This document shows, one piece after another, positions 34,097 through 43,231 of a stretch of DNA of 64,000 nt. The notes beneath the pieces are model-generated. The model saw only the letters and a list, made by a program, of their open reading frames with translations. It searched no databases and was not told the DNA's origin. The stretch spans positions 124,001-188,000 of the forward strand of contig NZ_CP029834.1 of assembly GCF_003233655.1 (NCBI RefSeq), read 5' to 3'. Positions within the stretch are counted from its first letter, which is position 1; the number at the start of each line of letters is the position of its first letter. The DNA is from Azospirillum ramasamyi. Its GTDB lineage: Bacteria > Pseudomonadota > Alphaproteobacteria > Azospirillales > Azospirillaceae. The translations under genes and the position numbers were made by a program.

Positions 34097-34864
34097 GTGG
34101 AGGTCATTCTGGTTCCGGCTTTCGCCGACAATTACATTTATGTGCTGCGCGACGCGGCATCCGGCAAGGTCGGAGTCGTCGATCCCGGCGAAGCCGCCCC
34201 GGTGCAGGCGGAGCTGGAGCGGCGCGGCTGGGCCCTGACCCACATCTTCCTGACCCACCACCACAACGACCATATCGGCGGCGTGGCGGAGCTGAAGGCC
34301 CGCCATCGCGCCACCGTGATCGGCGCCCGCGCCGACGCCCACCGCATTCCCGACCTGGACGTTGCGCTCAGCGACGGCGACCGCACGGTGTTCGGGGAGC
34401 AGACCGCCCGCGTCATCGCCGTTCCCGGCCATACCAGCGGCCACATCGCCTTCTGGTTCGAGGCGGCGGAGACGCTTTTCAGCGGCGACACCCTGTTCTC
34501 GCTCGGCTGCGGACGCCTGTTCGAGGGCACGCCCGCGCAGATGTGGGAGTCTCTGCAAGGGTTGCGGTCGCTGACCGATTCGACCCGCGTCTATTGCGGC
34601 CACGAGTACACCCAGTCCAACGGCCGCTTCGCCCTGACCGTCGACCCGCAGAATTCCGCGCTGCGCCAACGCATGGAGGAGGTCGCGGCATTGCGCGAGC
34701 GCAACCAGCCGACCATCCCGACCACCATCGGCCTGGAACGCCGGACCAACCCGTTCCTGCGCGCCGACGACCCCGGCGTCCAGTCCGCCATCGGCCTGCC
34801 CGGCGCCCCGGCGGTGGAGGTCTTCACCGAACTCCGCCACCGCAAGGACCATTTCCGCGGTTAG
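34097..34864 (+). CDS. gloB: hydroxyacylglutathione hydrolase (glyoxalase II)
   Basis: Hydrolyses S-lactoylglutathione to lactate and glutathione, the second step of methylglyoxal detoxification. The 255 residues are full length. The dinuclear metal site is visible in THHHNDHIGG, with further ligands in VPGHTSGHIAFW, FSGDTLFSLGCGRLFEG and VYCGHEYT. The start is GTG at 34097 with AGGGAG about 10 bases upstream. Glycerol catabolism encoded later in the window can raise methylglyoxal, but the genes are far apart. Confidence 0.96.
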   Translation: MEVILVPAFADNYIYVLRDAASGKVGVVDPGEAAPVQAELERRGWALTHIFLTHHHNDHIGGVAELKARHRATVIGARADAHRIPDLDVALSDGDRTVFGEQTARVIAVPGHTSGHIAFWFEAAETLFSGDTLFSLGCGRLFEGTPAQMWESLQGLRSLTDSTRVYCGHEYTQSNGRFALTVDPQNSALRQRMEEVAALRERNQPTIPTTIGLERRTNPFLRADDPGVQSAIGLPGAPAVEVFTELRHRKDHFRG

Positions 34865-34946
34865 CCGGCGCGGCTCGCATTCCCGGAGAGTTCCTATGAG
34901 CTAACTGACAGGAGCTTGCCGGCCGGGGGAACACCGTCGCAGACGG

Positions 34947-37664
34947 TCAGAACTGCTTCAGCAGGCGGTCGATGTAGTTGCGTTCCTCCTGCGGGCGGCC
35001 GTATTGACCGGAGCGGCGGCGGAGTTCATCGAGGATTTCGCGGGCGCGCTGCAGTTCCGACTGTTCCGGGATCTTCACGTCGTTGGAGTCCTGCATGCCG
35101 TAACCGGACGGGCGGCGGCCCAGCGGGTCGCGGCCGCGGCCGTTCTGGCGCGGCATCTGGCCCTGCTGGCCCATCATGGCCGGCCCCTGGCCCATCATCA
35201 TCTGCTGGGCCATCTGCTCGGCCATGCCCTGCATCCCCTGCTGGAGCTGTTCCATCGCCTCGGTCTGCGACGGTACGGCGGCGCCGGGGGCGCCCTGCTG
35301 CAGGGCCTGGGCGGCGTCGCGCATGGCGCGTTCGGCGCGGCCCAGCGGCTGCGGGATTTCGCCGCCCTGCTGCTCGCCCATGCGGCGCATCAGCTCGCCC
35401 AGCTGGCGGCGCAGGGCCTCCTGCTGCTCGGCCTGCTTCTGCAGGGTCGGGCTGCCGGTATTCTGCTGTCCGTTCTGCTGCTGGCCGTTCTGGCTGCGGC
35501 GTTGGCCGGACTGCCGGTTGCGCGGCTGTTCGCCCTGCTGTCCCTGCTCGCCCTGCTGCTGCTGGTCCATCGATTCCTGCGACTGGCGGAAGCTCTGGTC
35601 CAGAAGCTTCTGCTGCTCCTGGGTCAGCTTCTGCAGCTGCTGCATCATCTCCCAGCTCTGGTTCTGCTGCTGGCCGTTCTGCTGGTTCATCTGGGCCATG
35701 GCGCCGGAGCGCATGTTCTCCAGCATCTGCTGCAGCTGGGACAGCATCTGGCGCGCGGCGTCGCGCGATCCCGTCTGCGCCATCTCGCGCATCTGGTCGA
35801 GCATCTGCTGCAGGTCATTGCGGTCGGTCATCTGATCGGCCATCTCGGGCGGGACCATGGGCAGCTGCTCGCCGCGCTGCAGGGCTTCCATCATCCGCTG
35901 TTCCATGGCGTCCAGGAACTTGTCGAGCGCGGCCTGCAACTCGTCCATCAGGCGGTTCAGCTCCTCGTCCGGCGCATTCTTGTCCAGCGCCTCGGACAGC
36001 CGCTTCTCGGCGTCGCGCAGGTCCTTTTCGGCCAGCGACAGGCCGCCGTCCTCGATGCGCAGCGCGGTTTCCCACATCTGCTGCTGCAGCGGGGGGATGG
36101 CATCGGGGCTTTCATCCAACATCAGCCGGGCGATGGTGGTGCGCATCGACAGGAAGGCGACGATGTCGTCGCCATAGGTGCCGGGCCGGGCGGAGAGCTC
36201 GGCCAGCGCGCGGGCGACCTGCACCCGCGAGCCCTGCGGATTGCGGGTCAGGATCTTGCGCTGGTTCACGATGGCGCGGGCGACCGGGTGGTTGAAGGTC
36301 CGTTCCGGCAGGGTGATCGCCGCATCCTCCGACCGGCCGGTCTGGCCGGCGCCGTCGGTGGCGGTCAGGCGCACCGTCACCGGCATGCCGGCCCAGGGAT
36401 GGGCGGTCAGGTCCTGGAAGGCGGTGCTGTGCGCCTCCTTCGGGCGGACGCCGGGCAGCGACAGCGCAAGCTCCATCATCTCGGCGCTGTCCGCCTTCGC
36501 GGCCCCGTCCGGTGCCGGGGCGGTTGCCGGCGGAACGGCGGGGGCGAGGCGGATTTGCGCCTTCACCTCGGTCAGGCCGTAATCGTCGCGGGCGGCATAT
36601 TCAAGCTTCAGGGCGCCGCGCTCGGCAGCCGAGGGCTGGTTGACATGGGCGACGATGGGCGCGCGGTCCGGCACCACCTCGATCGGCCAGGAGCCGAGCG
36701 TGCTGCCGCTCTGGGTGACGGAGATGCGGGTTCCGCCGGTCACCGGCCTTTGTACCTGGAAATTGGTGGAATCCACCGCCTCGAACGGGCCGGTCTGGTC
36801 GCCGGCTTCCAGGCTGGGGGTGCCGCTGCCGCCGGTGACGCGAGCCAGCACGAGGCTGCCTTGCGGAACCTGGACCGGCTGGTTGGCCGGCTGCTGGCCG
36901 GCGGATGTCGGACCGGACGTGGCGCCGGGTGTGCCGGCAGGTGTTGCGGCGGAGCCGGATTTCAGGAAGACCGGCGGCAGGCCGGTATATTCGGGCGGGT
37001 TGATCCAGAGATCGAGCGTGGCCGTGGCCGTGGCCGCGCCGCCGTCGAACCGAGGGGTCAGGGCGGCGGCCACCCGCGGGCGCCAATCTCCCCAGGCGGC
37101 GGCGCCGGCCACCACCAGCATCAGGATCACGAGGGCCCGCAGGGCGTAGCGGTCGTGCGACGGCACCTCGGTTCCCGGCCACGCGACGCGCAGCTTGCGC
37201 ATGGCGGCGCGGGCGCGCTCCTGGTGCAGGCGCCACAGGGCCTGGGCCATCGGGTCGTTGCCGGCCGGGCGGTCGCGCAGGGTGTGCAGCGGACGGTGGT
37301 CCAGGCCGCTGTCGCGCTCCAACCGCCGCCGCGCCTCATCCTCGGCGGGCGCGCGGAAGCGCCGGAACCCGACGGCGACCGACAGCAGGAAGGCCGCGGC
37401 GAGCCCCAGAAGCGCCAGCGCATGCAGCCAGCCCGGCAACAGGACCAGCAGATTCAGCAGGGCCAGCGCCAGAAAGGCGCCGAGGACGGACAGGGGCGCC
37501 CAGAGAGCCGGTCCCAGCCGTTCCCATAACAGCGCCGCGCGCGCCTGGACCAGCCGGAAGCGCGGTTCCCGCACGCCATCGCCCCACCCATCGCCCTGCC
37601 GGTCGCCGTTGGCAGTCCGGCTGTCGCCGGGTCCGGAGTCGCCGCGCCGCTCGTTCTGCTTCAT
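34947..37664 (-). CDS. TIGR02302/DUF4175 family membrane protein
   Basis: A 905-residue inner-membrane protein. Two hydrophobic segments (about 45-85) follow a polar N terminus, and a third lies near 175-190. A large periplasmic-type region (about 195-560) is followed by a helical, Gln/Met-rich tail (about 600-890) with many QQQ/MM runs. RRLERDSGLDHRPLHTLRDR near the N terminus and LDLWINPPEYTGLPP fit the TIGR02302/DUF4175 family of alphaproteobacteria. Function is unknown. GGAGGGGG precedes the ATG at 37664; the frame upstream is unlikely to be coding. The extreme Gln content is discussed in the findings. Confidence 0.85.
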   Translation of the reverse strand: MKQNERRGDSGPGDSRTANGDRQGDGWGDGVREPRFRLVQARAALLWERLGPALWAPLSVLGAFLALALLNLLVLLPGWLHALALLGLAAAFLLSVAVGFRRFRAPAEDEARRRLERDSGLDHRPLHTLRDRPAGNDPMAQALWRLHQERARAAMRKLRVAWPGTEVPSHDRYALRALVILMLVVAGAAAWGDWRPRVAAALTPRFDGGAATATATLDLWINPPEYTGLPPVFLKSGSAATPAGTPGATSGPTSAGQQPANQPVQVPQGSLVLARVTGGSGTPSLEAGDQTGPFEAVDSTNFQVQRPVTGGTRISVTQSGSTLGSWPIEVVPDRAPIVAHVNQPSAAERGALKLEYAARDDYGLTEVKAQIRLAPAVPPATAPAPDGAAKADSAEMMELALSLPGVRPKEAHSTAFQDLTAHPWAGMPVTVRLTATDGAGQTGRSEDAAITLPERTFNHPVARAIVNQRKILTRNPQGSRVQVARALAELSARPGTYGDDIVAFLSMRTTIARLMLDESPDAIPPLQQQMWETALRIEDGGLSLAEKDLRDAEKRLSEALDKNAPDEELNRLMDELQAALDKFLDAMEQRMMEALQRGEQLPMVPPEMADQMTDRNDLQQMLDQMREMAQTGSRDAARQMLSQLQQMLENMRSGAMAQMNQQNGQQQNQSWEMMQQLQKLTQEQQKLLDQSFRQSQESMDQQQQGEQGQQGEQPRNRQSGQRRSQNGQQQNGQQNTGSPTLQKQAEQQEALRRQLGELMRRMGEQQGGEIPQPLGRAERAMRDAAQALQQGAPGAAVPSQTEAMEQLQQGMQGMAEQMAQQMMMGQGPAMMGQQGQMPRQNGRGRDPLGRRPSGYGMQDSNDVKIPEQSELQRAREILDELRRRSGQYGRPQEERNYIDRLLKQF

Positions 37665-37856
37665 GCCGCCCCCTCCGCGCCGAAATGCAGCCGGTCCGCC
37701 GCCGCCCACCGATACTGCCGCGCACTCCAATCATATGGCGCCGACGATGGAGTTTGCCCATCGGCGCGATGGTACAGCCCATCATTGCGCAGTGGCGAAA
37801 CTATGGCGGCAACACCATGGCGCGAAAATGCAGAACCGGAACAGGAGGTTAAAGCG

Positions 37857-38795
37857 TCAATCGCCGTCGCCGGGCGGCAGCGTCTGCGACGCGGCGGCGC
37901 GGCGACGGGTTTCGCGATGCAGGATGTACAGGCCGCTGGCCATCACCACCGCGGCCCCGATCGCCATGGTCACGGTCGGCACTTCGCTCCAGATGAGCCA
38001 GCCGAAGCCGACCGCAAGCAGAAGCGAGGTGTAGTTCAGCGGCGCCACCACCGCGGCCGGCGCCAGCGAATAGGCGCGCGTCAGCATCAGCTGCCCACAG
38101 CCGCCCAGCAGGCCGATCGCGACCAGCAGAAGCCAATCCAGCGGATCCGGCGTGACCCAGGAAAAGGGCAGGGTCAGTCCCAGGAGGACCGTGGTCAGCA
38201 GGGTGAAATAGAAAACGATGGTGTCCGGCGGTTCCGTCCGGCTCAACTGGCGGATGGTGATCATCGCCAGCGCGTTGGTCAGCGCGCCGCACAGCGCGAT
38301 GATGGCGCCCAGGTTCAGCACGTCGCCGCTGGGCTGCACGATGATCAGCACGCCGGCGAAGCCGACCAGCACCGCGCTCCAGCGGTGGATGCCGACCTTC
38401 TCGCCGAGCAGCGGCACCGACAGCGCGGTGAGGAACAGCGGGGCGGCGAAGTTCAGCGCGATGGCGTCGCCCAGCGGCAGCAGGTGGAACGACCAGAACA
38501 TGGCGACCATGGTGGTCAGCCCGATCAGCGACCGCCCCATATGGCCCCAGGGATGACGGGTGTACAGCGTCGCAGCGAAGCCCTTGCCGAGATGGATCGA
38601 CAGGCAGACCGGGATCAGCGCGAACAGGCTGCGGAAGAACATCACCTCCGTCACCGGGAAGCGGTCCATGAGGAGCTTCGCCAGGGCGTTCATCAGCGAG
38701 AAGAACAGCACGGACGCCAGCATCGAACCGATGCCGAGCCGGATGTTGTCGATGCGCTTGTGCGGCTTGGAGAGGGTTTGCTGCGGGACTGTCAC
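37857..38795 (-). CDS. EamA/DMT-family transporter
   Basis: A 312-residue inner-membrane protein with ten predicted segments in two EamA halves. Recognisable parts are SMLASVLFFSLMNALAKLL, then GDAIALNFAAPLFLTALSVP and APLNYTSLLLAVGFGWLIWSE. The family exports or imports metabolites such as amino acids; the substrate cannot be told. The start is the GTG at 38795 with only a weak ribosome binding site, and a later start at the first membrane segment is possible. It stands alone, downstream of a terminator. Confidence 0.88.
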   Translation of the reverse strand: MTVPQQTLSKPHKRIDNIRLGIGSMLASVLFFSLMNALAKLLMDRFPVTEVMFFRSLFALIPVCLSIHLGKGFAATLYTRHPWGHMGRSLIGLTTMVAMFWSFHLLPLGDAIALNFAAPLFLTALSVPLLGEKVGIHRWSAVLVGFAGVLIIVQPSGDVLNLGAIIALCGALTNALAMITIRQLSRTEPPDTIVFYFTLLTTVLLGLTLPFSWVTPDPLDWLLLVAIGLLGGCGQLMLTRAYSLAPAAVVAPLNYTSLLLAVGFGWLIWSEVPTVTMAIGAAVVMASGLYILHRETRRRAAASQTLPPGDGD

Positions 38796-38819
38796 GGTGC
38801 ACCGAACCTACCAAGCGAA

Positions 38820-38853
38820 ACCGCCCGCGTCACGGTGTCGCGACGCGGGCGGT
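38820..38853 (-). terminator. rho-independent terminator of the FlaF-like gene
   Basis: ACCGCCCGCGTC (38820-38831) pairs perfectly with GACGCGGGCGGT (38842-38853) around a 10-base loop. On the minus strand a TTTCGCTT tract follows the hairpin. It is 61 bp beyond the stop of the FlaF-DUF2934 gene. Confidence 0.8.
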
Positions 38854-38914
38854 CATGTCCATGCGGTATGGCGGCGTTGCGAAACCCGCCCCGCTGTTTA
38901 GCTGATTAAGGTGC

Positions 38915-39460
38915 CTAGACCGTGAACAGGCCGGAGACCTCCGCCTCGGCGCGCAGCCAGTGCTCCTCCTCGCGCCCTCCCGGACGGCCTTCCTCTTCCC
39001 AAATCTGATAGGCGCGTTCCTGGATCATCCGGTTGCGCTGGCCGCTCAGCAGGCCCTCGGCGATGTTCATGTTCAGGCGGGCCAGCGAAACCAGCTTGCT
39101 CGTCTCGATGGCGCCCTGGGTCGCCAGCATGGTGGTGGAGACGACATACTGCGCCAGATTGCGCAGGTTGGCCTTCACCTCCGGCTCGACCGGGCAGTCG
39201 TCGTTCAGCAGGACGGTCTTGATCGCGATCCACAGCTTCAGATTCTGGTCCAGCGCGATGCTGACCTTCTCCGGCGAGTCCGATTCCAGGAGGCTGCTGG
39301 CCGCCTGCAGCAAGACGATGCTGTCCTGTTCCACCGACGCGAAGTTGGTCCGCAGGATGATGTCGGCCCAGCTTTCCACCGGCGCTTCGAAGACGGGCGC
39401 GGCAGCGGTGGGAGCGGTTGCGGGAGCAGCGGAGGCAGCGGTCTTGCGCTTGGTGGCCAT
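38915..39460 (-). CDS. FlaF-like flagellin regulator fused to DUF2934
   Basis: A 181-residue protein. After an Ala/Pro-rich start, residues about 50-140 resemble FlaF: ALDQNLKLWIAIKTVLLNDD, then PEVKANLRNLAQYVVSTTML and VSLARLNMNIAEGLLSGQ. FlaF promotes flagellin synthesis and secretion in alphaproteobacteria, often opposing FlbT. Residues about 145-175 match DUF2934: RAYQIWEEEGRPGGREEEHW followed by RAE. No flagellar gene lies nearby, unlike the usual flagellin-flaF-flbT clusters. GGGGAA sits about 7 bases before the ATG at 39460. The family calls are from motif recognition; the fusion's role is unknown. Confidence 0.78.
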   Translation of the reverse strand: MATKRKTAASAAPATAPTAAAPVFEAPVESWADIILRTNFASVEQDSIVLLQAASSLLESDSPEKVSIALDQNLKLWIAIKTVLLNDDCPVEPEVKANLRNLAQYVVSTTMLATQGAIETSKLVSLARLNMNIAEGLLSGQRNRMIQERAYQIWEEEGRPGGREEEHWLRAEAEVSGLFTV

Positions 39461-39595
39461 GGTGGGTTCCCCGGGAAGCGTTCGGTCCGGGTCCACTTGA
39501 ACGAACCATGTTTAACATGCCGTTAAGATGCTACCCCAGCGCGCGTTTTCCCGCCGCCAGTCGCCGCGACACGATGTCCCGACCTGCCGGCGGGA

Positions 39596-40267
39596 TCAGG
39601 GGCCGCCGAAAGGCAAACGGTAATAAAAGCCGAAGACGTTGTTGGCGCCCGCCGACGGATCGCCCGAGGCGGCATCGTTGATGATGCGGCTGTAGCCCAG
39701 GCTGAAGCGGGAGTTGTTGTCGAACTGGTACCCCAGTTCCAACTGCGAGCGGAATTCGGTGGTGGGCGCGCCCTCCCGCCGCACGGTGGGCAGGGTGCCG
39801 GCGCCGACGCTGGGCGTGAAGACGAAGGAGCCGAGCGGGACGTCGATCAGCACGCCGCCCATGATGCCGGCCAGCCCGCTGGAAATCCCGGCGCTTCCCG
39901 TGCCGGCCAGCCCACTGCCCAGCCCACCGCCCAGACCGCCTGTCAGCCCGGTCACGGCGCCGCGCGGGGTAAGGCTGCTTCCGGTGCCCGGCCCGATCCA
40001 GGGCCGCACACTGGCATAGCCCTCGATCTGCGGAATCAGCGAGCTGCCGATCCGCATCTTGCTGTTCAGCACGGTCAGGCTGCTTTCGGCCGGCGGCTGC
40101 AGGCTGTAGGCGAGGCCGCCCAGCGCCCAATTGCCGAATCGCCCGTCGGCGTCGATCGTCTGCGCGGCTACCGGTTCCGCCAGGATGCACGCAAGGATGC
40201 CGGCGATCATTCCGGCCCGCGCTGCGGCGGGTATGCTGTGCGTCAGACGGCTGAACAGGCGATTCAC
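39596..40267 (-). CDS. outer-membrane beta-barrel protein (lipid A deacylase-like fold)
   Basis: A 223-residue secreted protein. A Sec signal with core AGMIAGILACILA ends near PVAAQT. The mature part has amphipathic strands and ends in an aromatic-terminal strand (NVFGFYYRLPFG). The segment LGYQFDNNSRFSLGYSRIIND resembles acyloxyacyl hydrolase/PagL-type small barrels, but I do not see an unambiguous catalytic triad. A Gly/Leu-rich insert (about 95-125) is unusual. The start is GTG at 40267 with GGAGGG 6-7 bases upstream. It could equally be a structural porin-like protein. Confidence 0.75.
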   Translation of the reverse strand: MNRLFSRLTHSIPAAARAGMIAGILACILAEPVAAQTIDADGRFGNWALGGLAYSLQPPAESSLTVLNSKMRIGSSLIPQIEGYASVRPWIGPGTGSSLTPRGAVTGLTGGLGGGLGSGLAGTGSAGISSGLAGIMGGVLIDVPLGSFVFTPSVGAGTLPTVRREGAPTTEFRSQLELGYQFDNNSRFSLGYSRIINDAASGDPSAGANNVFGFYYRLPFGGP

Positions 40268-40468
40268 GGGCACCCTCCGGTGACGCGTCGGCTCTGGCGA
40301 GCGCTTCCTACCAAGCGTTCTGGACCATGCGGTCAGGCCACTATAACGATGGGGCGTGCCCATCGTCCCATGGTGTATCCGCGCTACCCCTAGGATGTCG
40401 TGATCGGCATCGGCGTTTCAACCATGAAAGCAGAAGCGGGGCGGGGTCGACACTGTTACCATCCCGTC

Positions 40469-42031
40469 ATGACAGCGCCCCCCGCCGACCGGCAGCCCGG
40501 CCTGCCGCAGAACCATGGACAGCAGGAGGCGATCGCCTTCCTGGGCGATCCGCGCAGCCATGGCGGTTTGGCGGTGAAGCGGATCGACACCCATGCCGCC
40601 CTGGTTTTCCTGGCCGGCGACCGGGCGCTGAAGCTGAAGCGCGCGGTGCGCTATCCCTATCTGGACTATTCGACGTTGGACAAGCGCCACGCCGCCTGTC
40701 TGGCGGAACTGGCGGTCAACCGCCGCACCGCGCCCGCGCTCTACCGGGAGGTGATGGCACTCCGCCGCGGCGCCGACGGACGGCTGTTCCTGGATGCCGG
40801 CGAAGGAAGCGGGGAGGCGGTCGACTGGCTGGTGGCGATGAAGCGCTTCCCGGACGACGCGCTGCTCGACCGCATGGCGGAGCGGCACCGGTTGACCCCC
40901 GGCCTGATGCGCCGGCTGGCCGAACGGATCGCCGCCTTTCATGGCGAGGCCGCCCCCAGGCCGGATGGCGGCGGCGCGGCGGCGATGCGGGCGGTCGCCG
41001 ACGGCAATCTGGAGGAACTGCGTGCCGCTCCCGACCTGTTTCCCGAAACCATGGTGGCACGGCTGGCGGCGCGCGGCGCGGCGGCGCTCGACCGGCTGGC
41101 GCCGCTGTTGGAGGAGCGGCGGCGGACCGGCTTCGTCCGGCACGGGCATGGCGACCTGCATCTGCGCAACATCGTCCTGCTGGACGGCGAGCCGACCCTG
41201 TTCGACGCCATCGAGTTCGACGAGGCGCTGGCGGTCGCCGACGTCTTCTACGATCTCGCCTTCCTTTTGATGGATCTCGACCACCGCGGGCTGCGGCCGC
41301 TCGGCAATGTGGTGCTGAACCGATATCTGGAGAAGACGGAGGATTACGGCGGGCTGGCGGCGCTGCCGCTGTTCCTGTCGCTCCGCGCCGCGGTGCGGGC
41401 AAAGGTGCTGGCCGCCGCACTGCGGCTGGACGGCACCGCCTCCGGGCTGGCGGAGGAGGCCCGGCGCTATCTGGACCATGCGCTGGCGGCGCTCGATCCG
41501 GCACCGGCGCGGCTGGTCGCGGTCGGCGGCCTGTCCGGCACCGGCAAGACGCGCCTTGCCGAAGGGCTCGCCCCCGGACTGGAACCGGCACCCGGCGCGG
41601 TGGTCCTGCGCACGGACGTGCTGCGCAAGCGGCTGTGCGGCGTGGCCGACACCGACCGGCTGCCGGAGGACGGCTATGCCCCGGCCATGACGGAGCGGGT
41701 CTATGCCGAACTGTACCGGCGGGCCGCCGCCGTGCTGGCCGCCGGCCAGGCGGTGGTGGTCGACGCGGTCAGCGCCCGGCCGGAGGAGCGCCGCCGACTT
41801 GCCTCGTTGGCTGCGGATGCCGGCGTGCGATTCGACGGGATCTGGCTGGAGGCGCCGTTGACCGCGCGGGTGGAGCGTGTGGCCAATCGCCGCAACGACG
41901 CGTCCGACGCCACCCCAGGGGTGGTGGAGCGGCAGGAAAGCTATGATTTGGGTACAATCGATTGGACGCGCCTGGATGCTGGCAGGGTTGCAGCGGATGT
42001 GCTGGACGACGCCCGCGCAAGCTTGGCCTAA
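40469..42031 (+). CDS. bifunctional APH-like/ATP-binding (zeta-toxin-like kinase) protein
   Basis: A 520-residue cytoplasmic protein with two modules. The first (about 1-330, COG2187-like) is an aminoglycoside-phosphotransferase-type fold with HGHGDLHLRNIVLLDGEP and DAIEFDEALAVADVFYDLAF. The second (about 340-520, COG0645-like) is a P-loop kinase with VAVGGLSGTGKTRLAEGLA and VVVDAVSARPEERRRLA. This combination is often found next to universal stress genes, as here. The substrate is unknown. No clear ribosome binding site supports either the ATG at 40469 or an in-frame ATG at 40424. Confidence 0.87.
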   Translation: MTAPPADRQPGLPQNHGQQEAIAFLGDPRSHGGLAVKRIDTHAALVFLAGDRALKLKRAVRYPYLDYSTLDKRHAACLAELAVNRRTAPALYREVMALRRGADGRLFLDAGEGSGEAVDWLVAMKRFPDDALLDRMAERHRLTPGLMRRLAERIAAFHGEAAPRPDGGGAAAMRAVADGNLEELRAAPDLFPETMVARLAARGAAALDRLAPLLEERRRTGFVRHGHGDLHLRNIVLLDGEPTLFDAIEFDEALAVADVFYDLAFLLMDLDHRGLRPLGNVVLNRYLEKTEDYGGLAALPLFLSLRAAVRAKVLAAALRLDGTASGLAEEARRYLDHALAALDPAPARLVAVGGLSGTGKTRLAEGLAPGLEPAPGAVVLRTDVLRKRLCGVADTDRLPEDGYAPAMTERVYAELYRRAAAVLAAGQAVVVDAVSARPEERRRLASLAADAGVRFDGIWLEAPLTARVERVANRRNDASDATPGVVERQESYDLGTIDWTRLDAGRVAADVLDDARASLA

Positions 42032-42215
42032 TTCCAGGGCGGACAACATGTTAAAGGTTGAATGTCGGAAGTCGGCGGCTCCGCCCCAGGCCGTGGACCG
42101 ATACGATCATACGGGTATGATGGGGCGAACGACGACCCGGTGAACGTTCCGCCGCAGCGGCGGGCGGACCGGAACCGTCCGGGAAGGGCCGCTCGAACCG
42201 GTCCGGGAGGAGTCC

Positions 42216-43082
42216 ATGACCTATAAGACCATCCTTGTGCCGCTGTGCGGCAGTGACAACGATCCGGTGGCCCTCAAAGGTGCGGTCGCGGTTGCGAAGG
42301 ATTTCGACGCGCATATCGTCGCCCTGTTCGTGTGCCTCGACCCGCGCGATGCCGTGCCGATGCTGGGCGAGGGCATGTCAGGCGCCATGGTGGACGAGAT
42401 CATGCGCGCGGCGGAGGACGAATCGAACAAACACCGCGTCGCCGCCCGCAGGCATTTCGAGACGGTGATCGCCGATGCCGGGATCGAGCTGCGCGACCTC
42501 CCCGGCGGGGTGGAGGCGCCGTCCGCCGCCTGGCGCGAGGTCGTCGGGCGGATTGAGGACGTGGTGCCGGCCGAAGGCCGCCTGTCCGACCTGATCGTCT
42601 GCGCCCACACCTCCATCGAGGCGGACACCCAGGGCTACACCACCATGGAAACGGCGCTGCTGGGCTCCGCCCGGCCGGTGCTGCTGGTGCCCAAGGATCT
42701 GCCGGCGGAAATCGGCCGCACCGTCGCCGTCGCCTGGAACGGCAAGGTGGAGGCGACCCGCGCCGTCGCCGCCGCACTGCCCTTCCTGCGCAGCGCCGAG
42801 CGCGCTCTGGTTCTGACCGCCGAAACCTCGGTTACCGAGCCCGCGACAGGACGCCGCATCACCGATTATCTCGCTTGGCAGGGCGTTAACCCTGAGTTAA
42901 CTATATTGCATCCGGGATCGGAACCCGTCGGGGAGACGGTCACCAAGAAAGCCGTGGAGCTGGGCGCCGACCTGCTCGTGATGGGCGGTTACGGCCACAG
43001 CCGGATGCGGGAAATGATCCTGGGCGGTGTCACGCGCTACGTGCTGAACCACGCCGGGCTGCCGGTTCTTATGGCTCACTGA
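42216..43082 (+). CDS. tandem universal stress protein
   Basis: A 288-residue protein with two UspA-type halves. The N-terminal half starts YKTILVPLCGSDND and lacks a clear ATP motif. The C-terminal half (about 165-288) has GRTVAVAWNGKVEATRAVAA and the ATP-binding pattern MGGYGHSRMREMILGG. It probably helps survival under energy or oxygen stress. GGGAGGAG lies 3-6 bases before the ATG. A terminator follows. It lies 184 bp after the bifunctional kinase gene and may be co-regulated with the small protein and hemerythrin downstream. Confidence 0.92.
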   Translation: MTYKTILVPLCGSDNDPVALKGAVAVAKDFDAHIVALFVCLDPRDAVPMLGEGMSGAMVDEIMRAAEDESNKHRVAARRHFETVIADAGIELRDLPGGVEAPSAAWREVVGRIEDVVPAEGRLSDLIVCAHTSIEADTQGYTTMETALLGSARPVLLVPKDLPAEIGRTVAVAWNGKVEATRAVAAALPFLRSAERALVLTAETSVTEPATGRRITDYLAWQGVNPELTILHPGSEPVGETVTKKAVELGADLLVMGGYGHSRMREMILGGVTRYVLNHAGLPVLMAH

Positions 43083-43105
43083 TCTTTGCCGGCCTTCGGC
43101 CGCGC

Positions 43106-43140
43106 GGCATCCCCGCCGCCCAATCGGGCGGGGATGCCTT
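43106..43140 (+). terminator. hairpin terminator after the universal stress gene
   Basis: GGCATCCCCGCC (43106-43117) pairs perfectly with GGCGGGGATGCC (43127-43138) around a 9-base loop, 23 bp beyond the stop codon. The tail is TTGCGG, so the T-tract is poor. Confidence 0.65.
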
Positions 43141-43231
43141 GCGGCGTTGGCCGTTCCAAGGCGGGCGGTCCAGCCGAACCGATCCACCCCTGTCCGCAGG
43201 GAGGCCCGGCCGTTCCCGGGAGGAACGCGCC

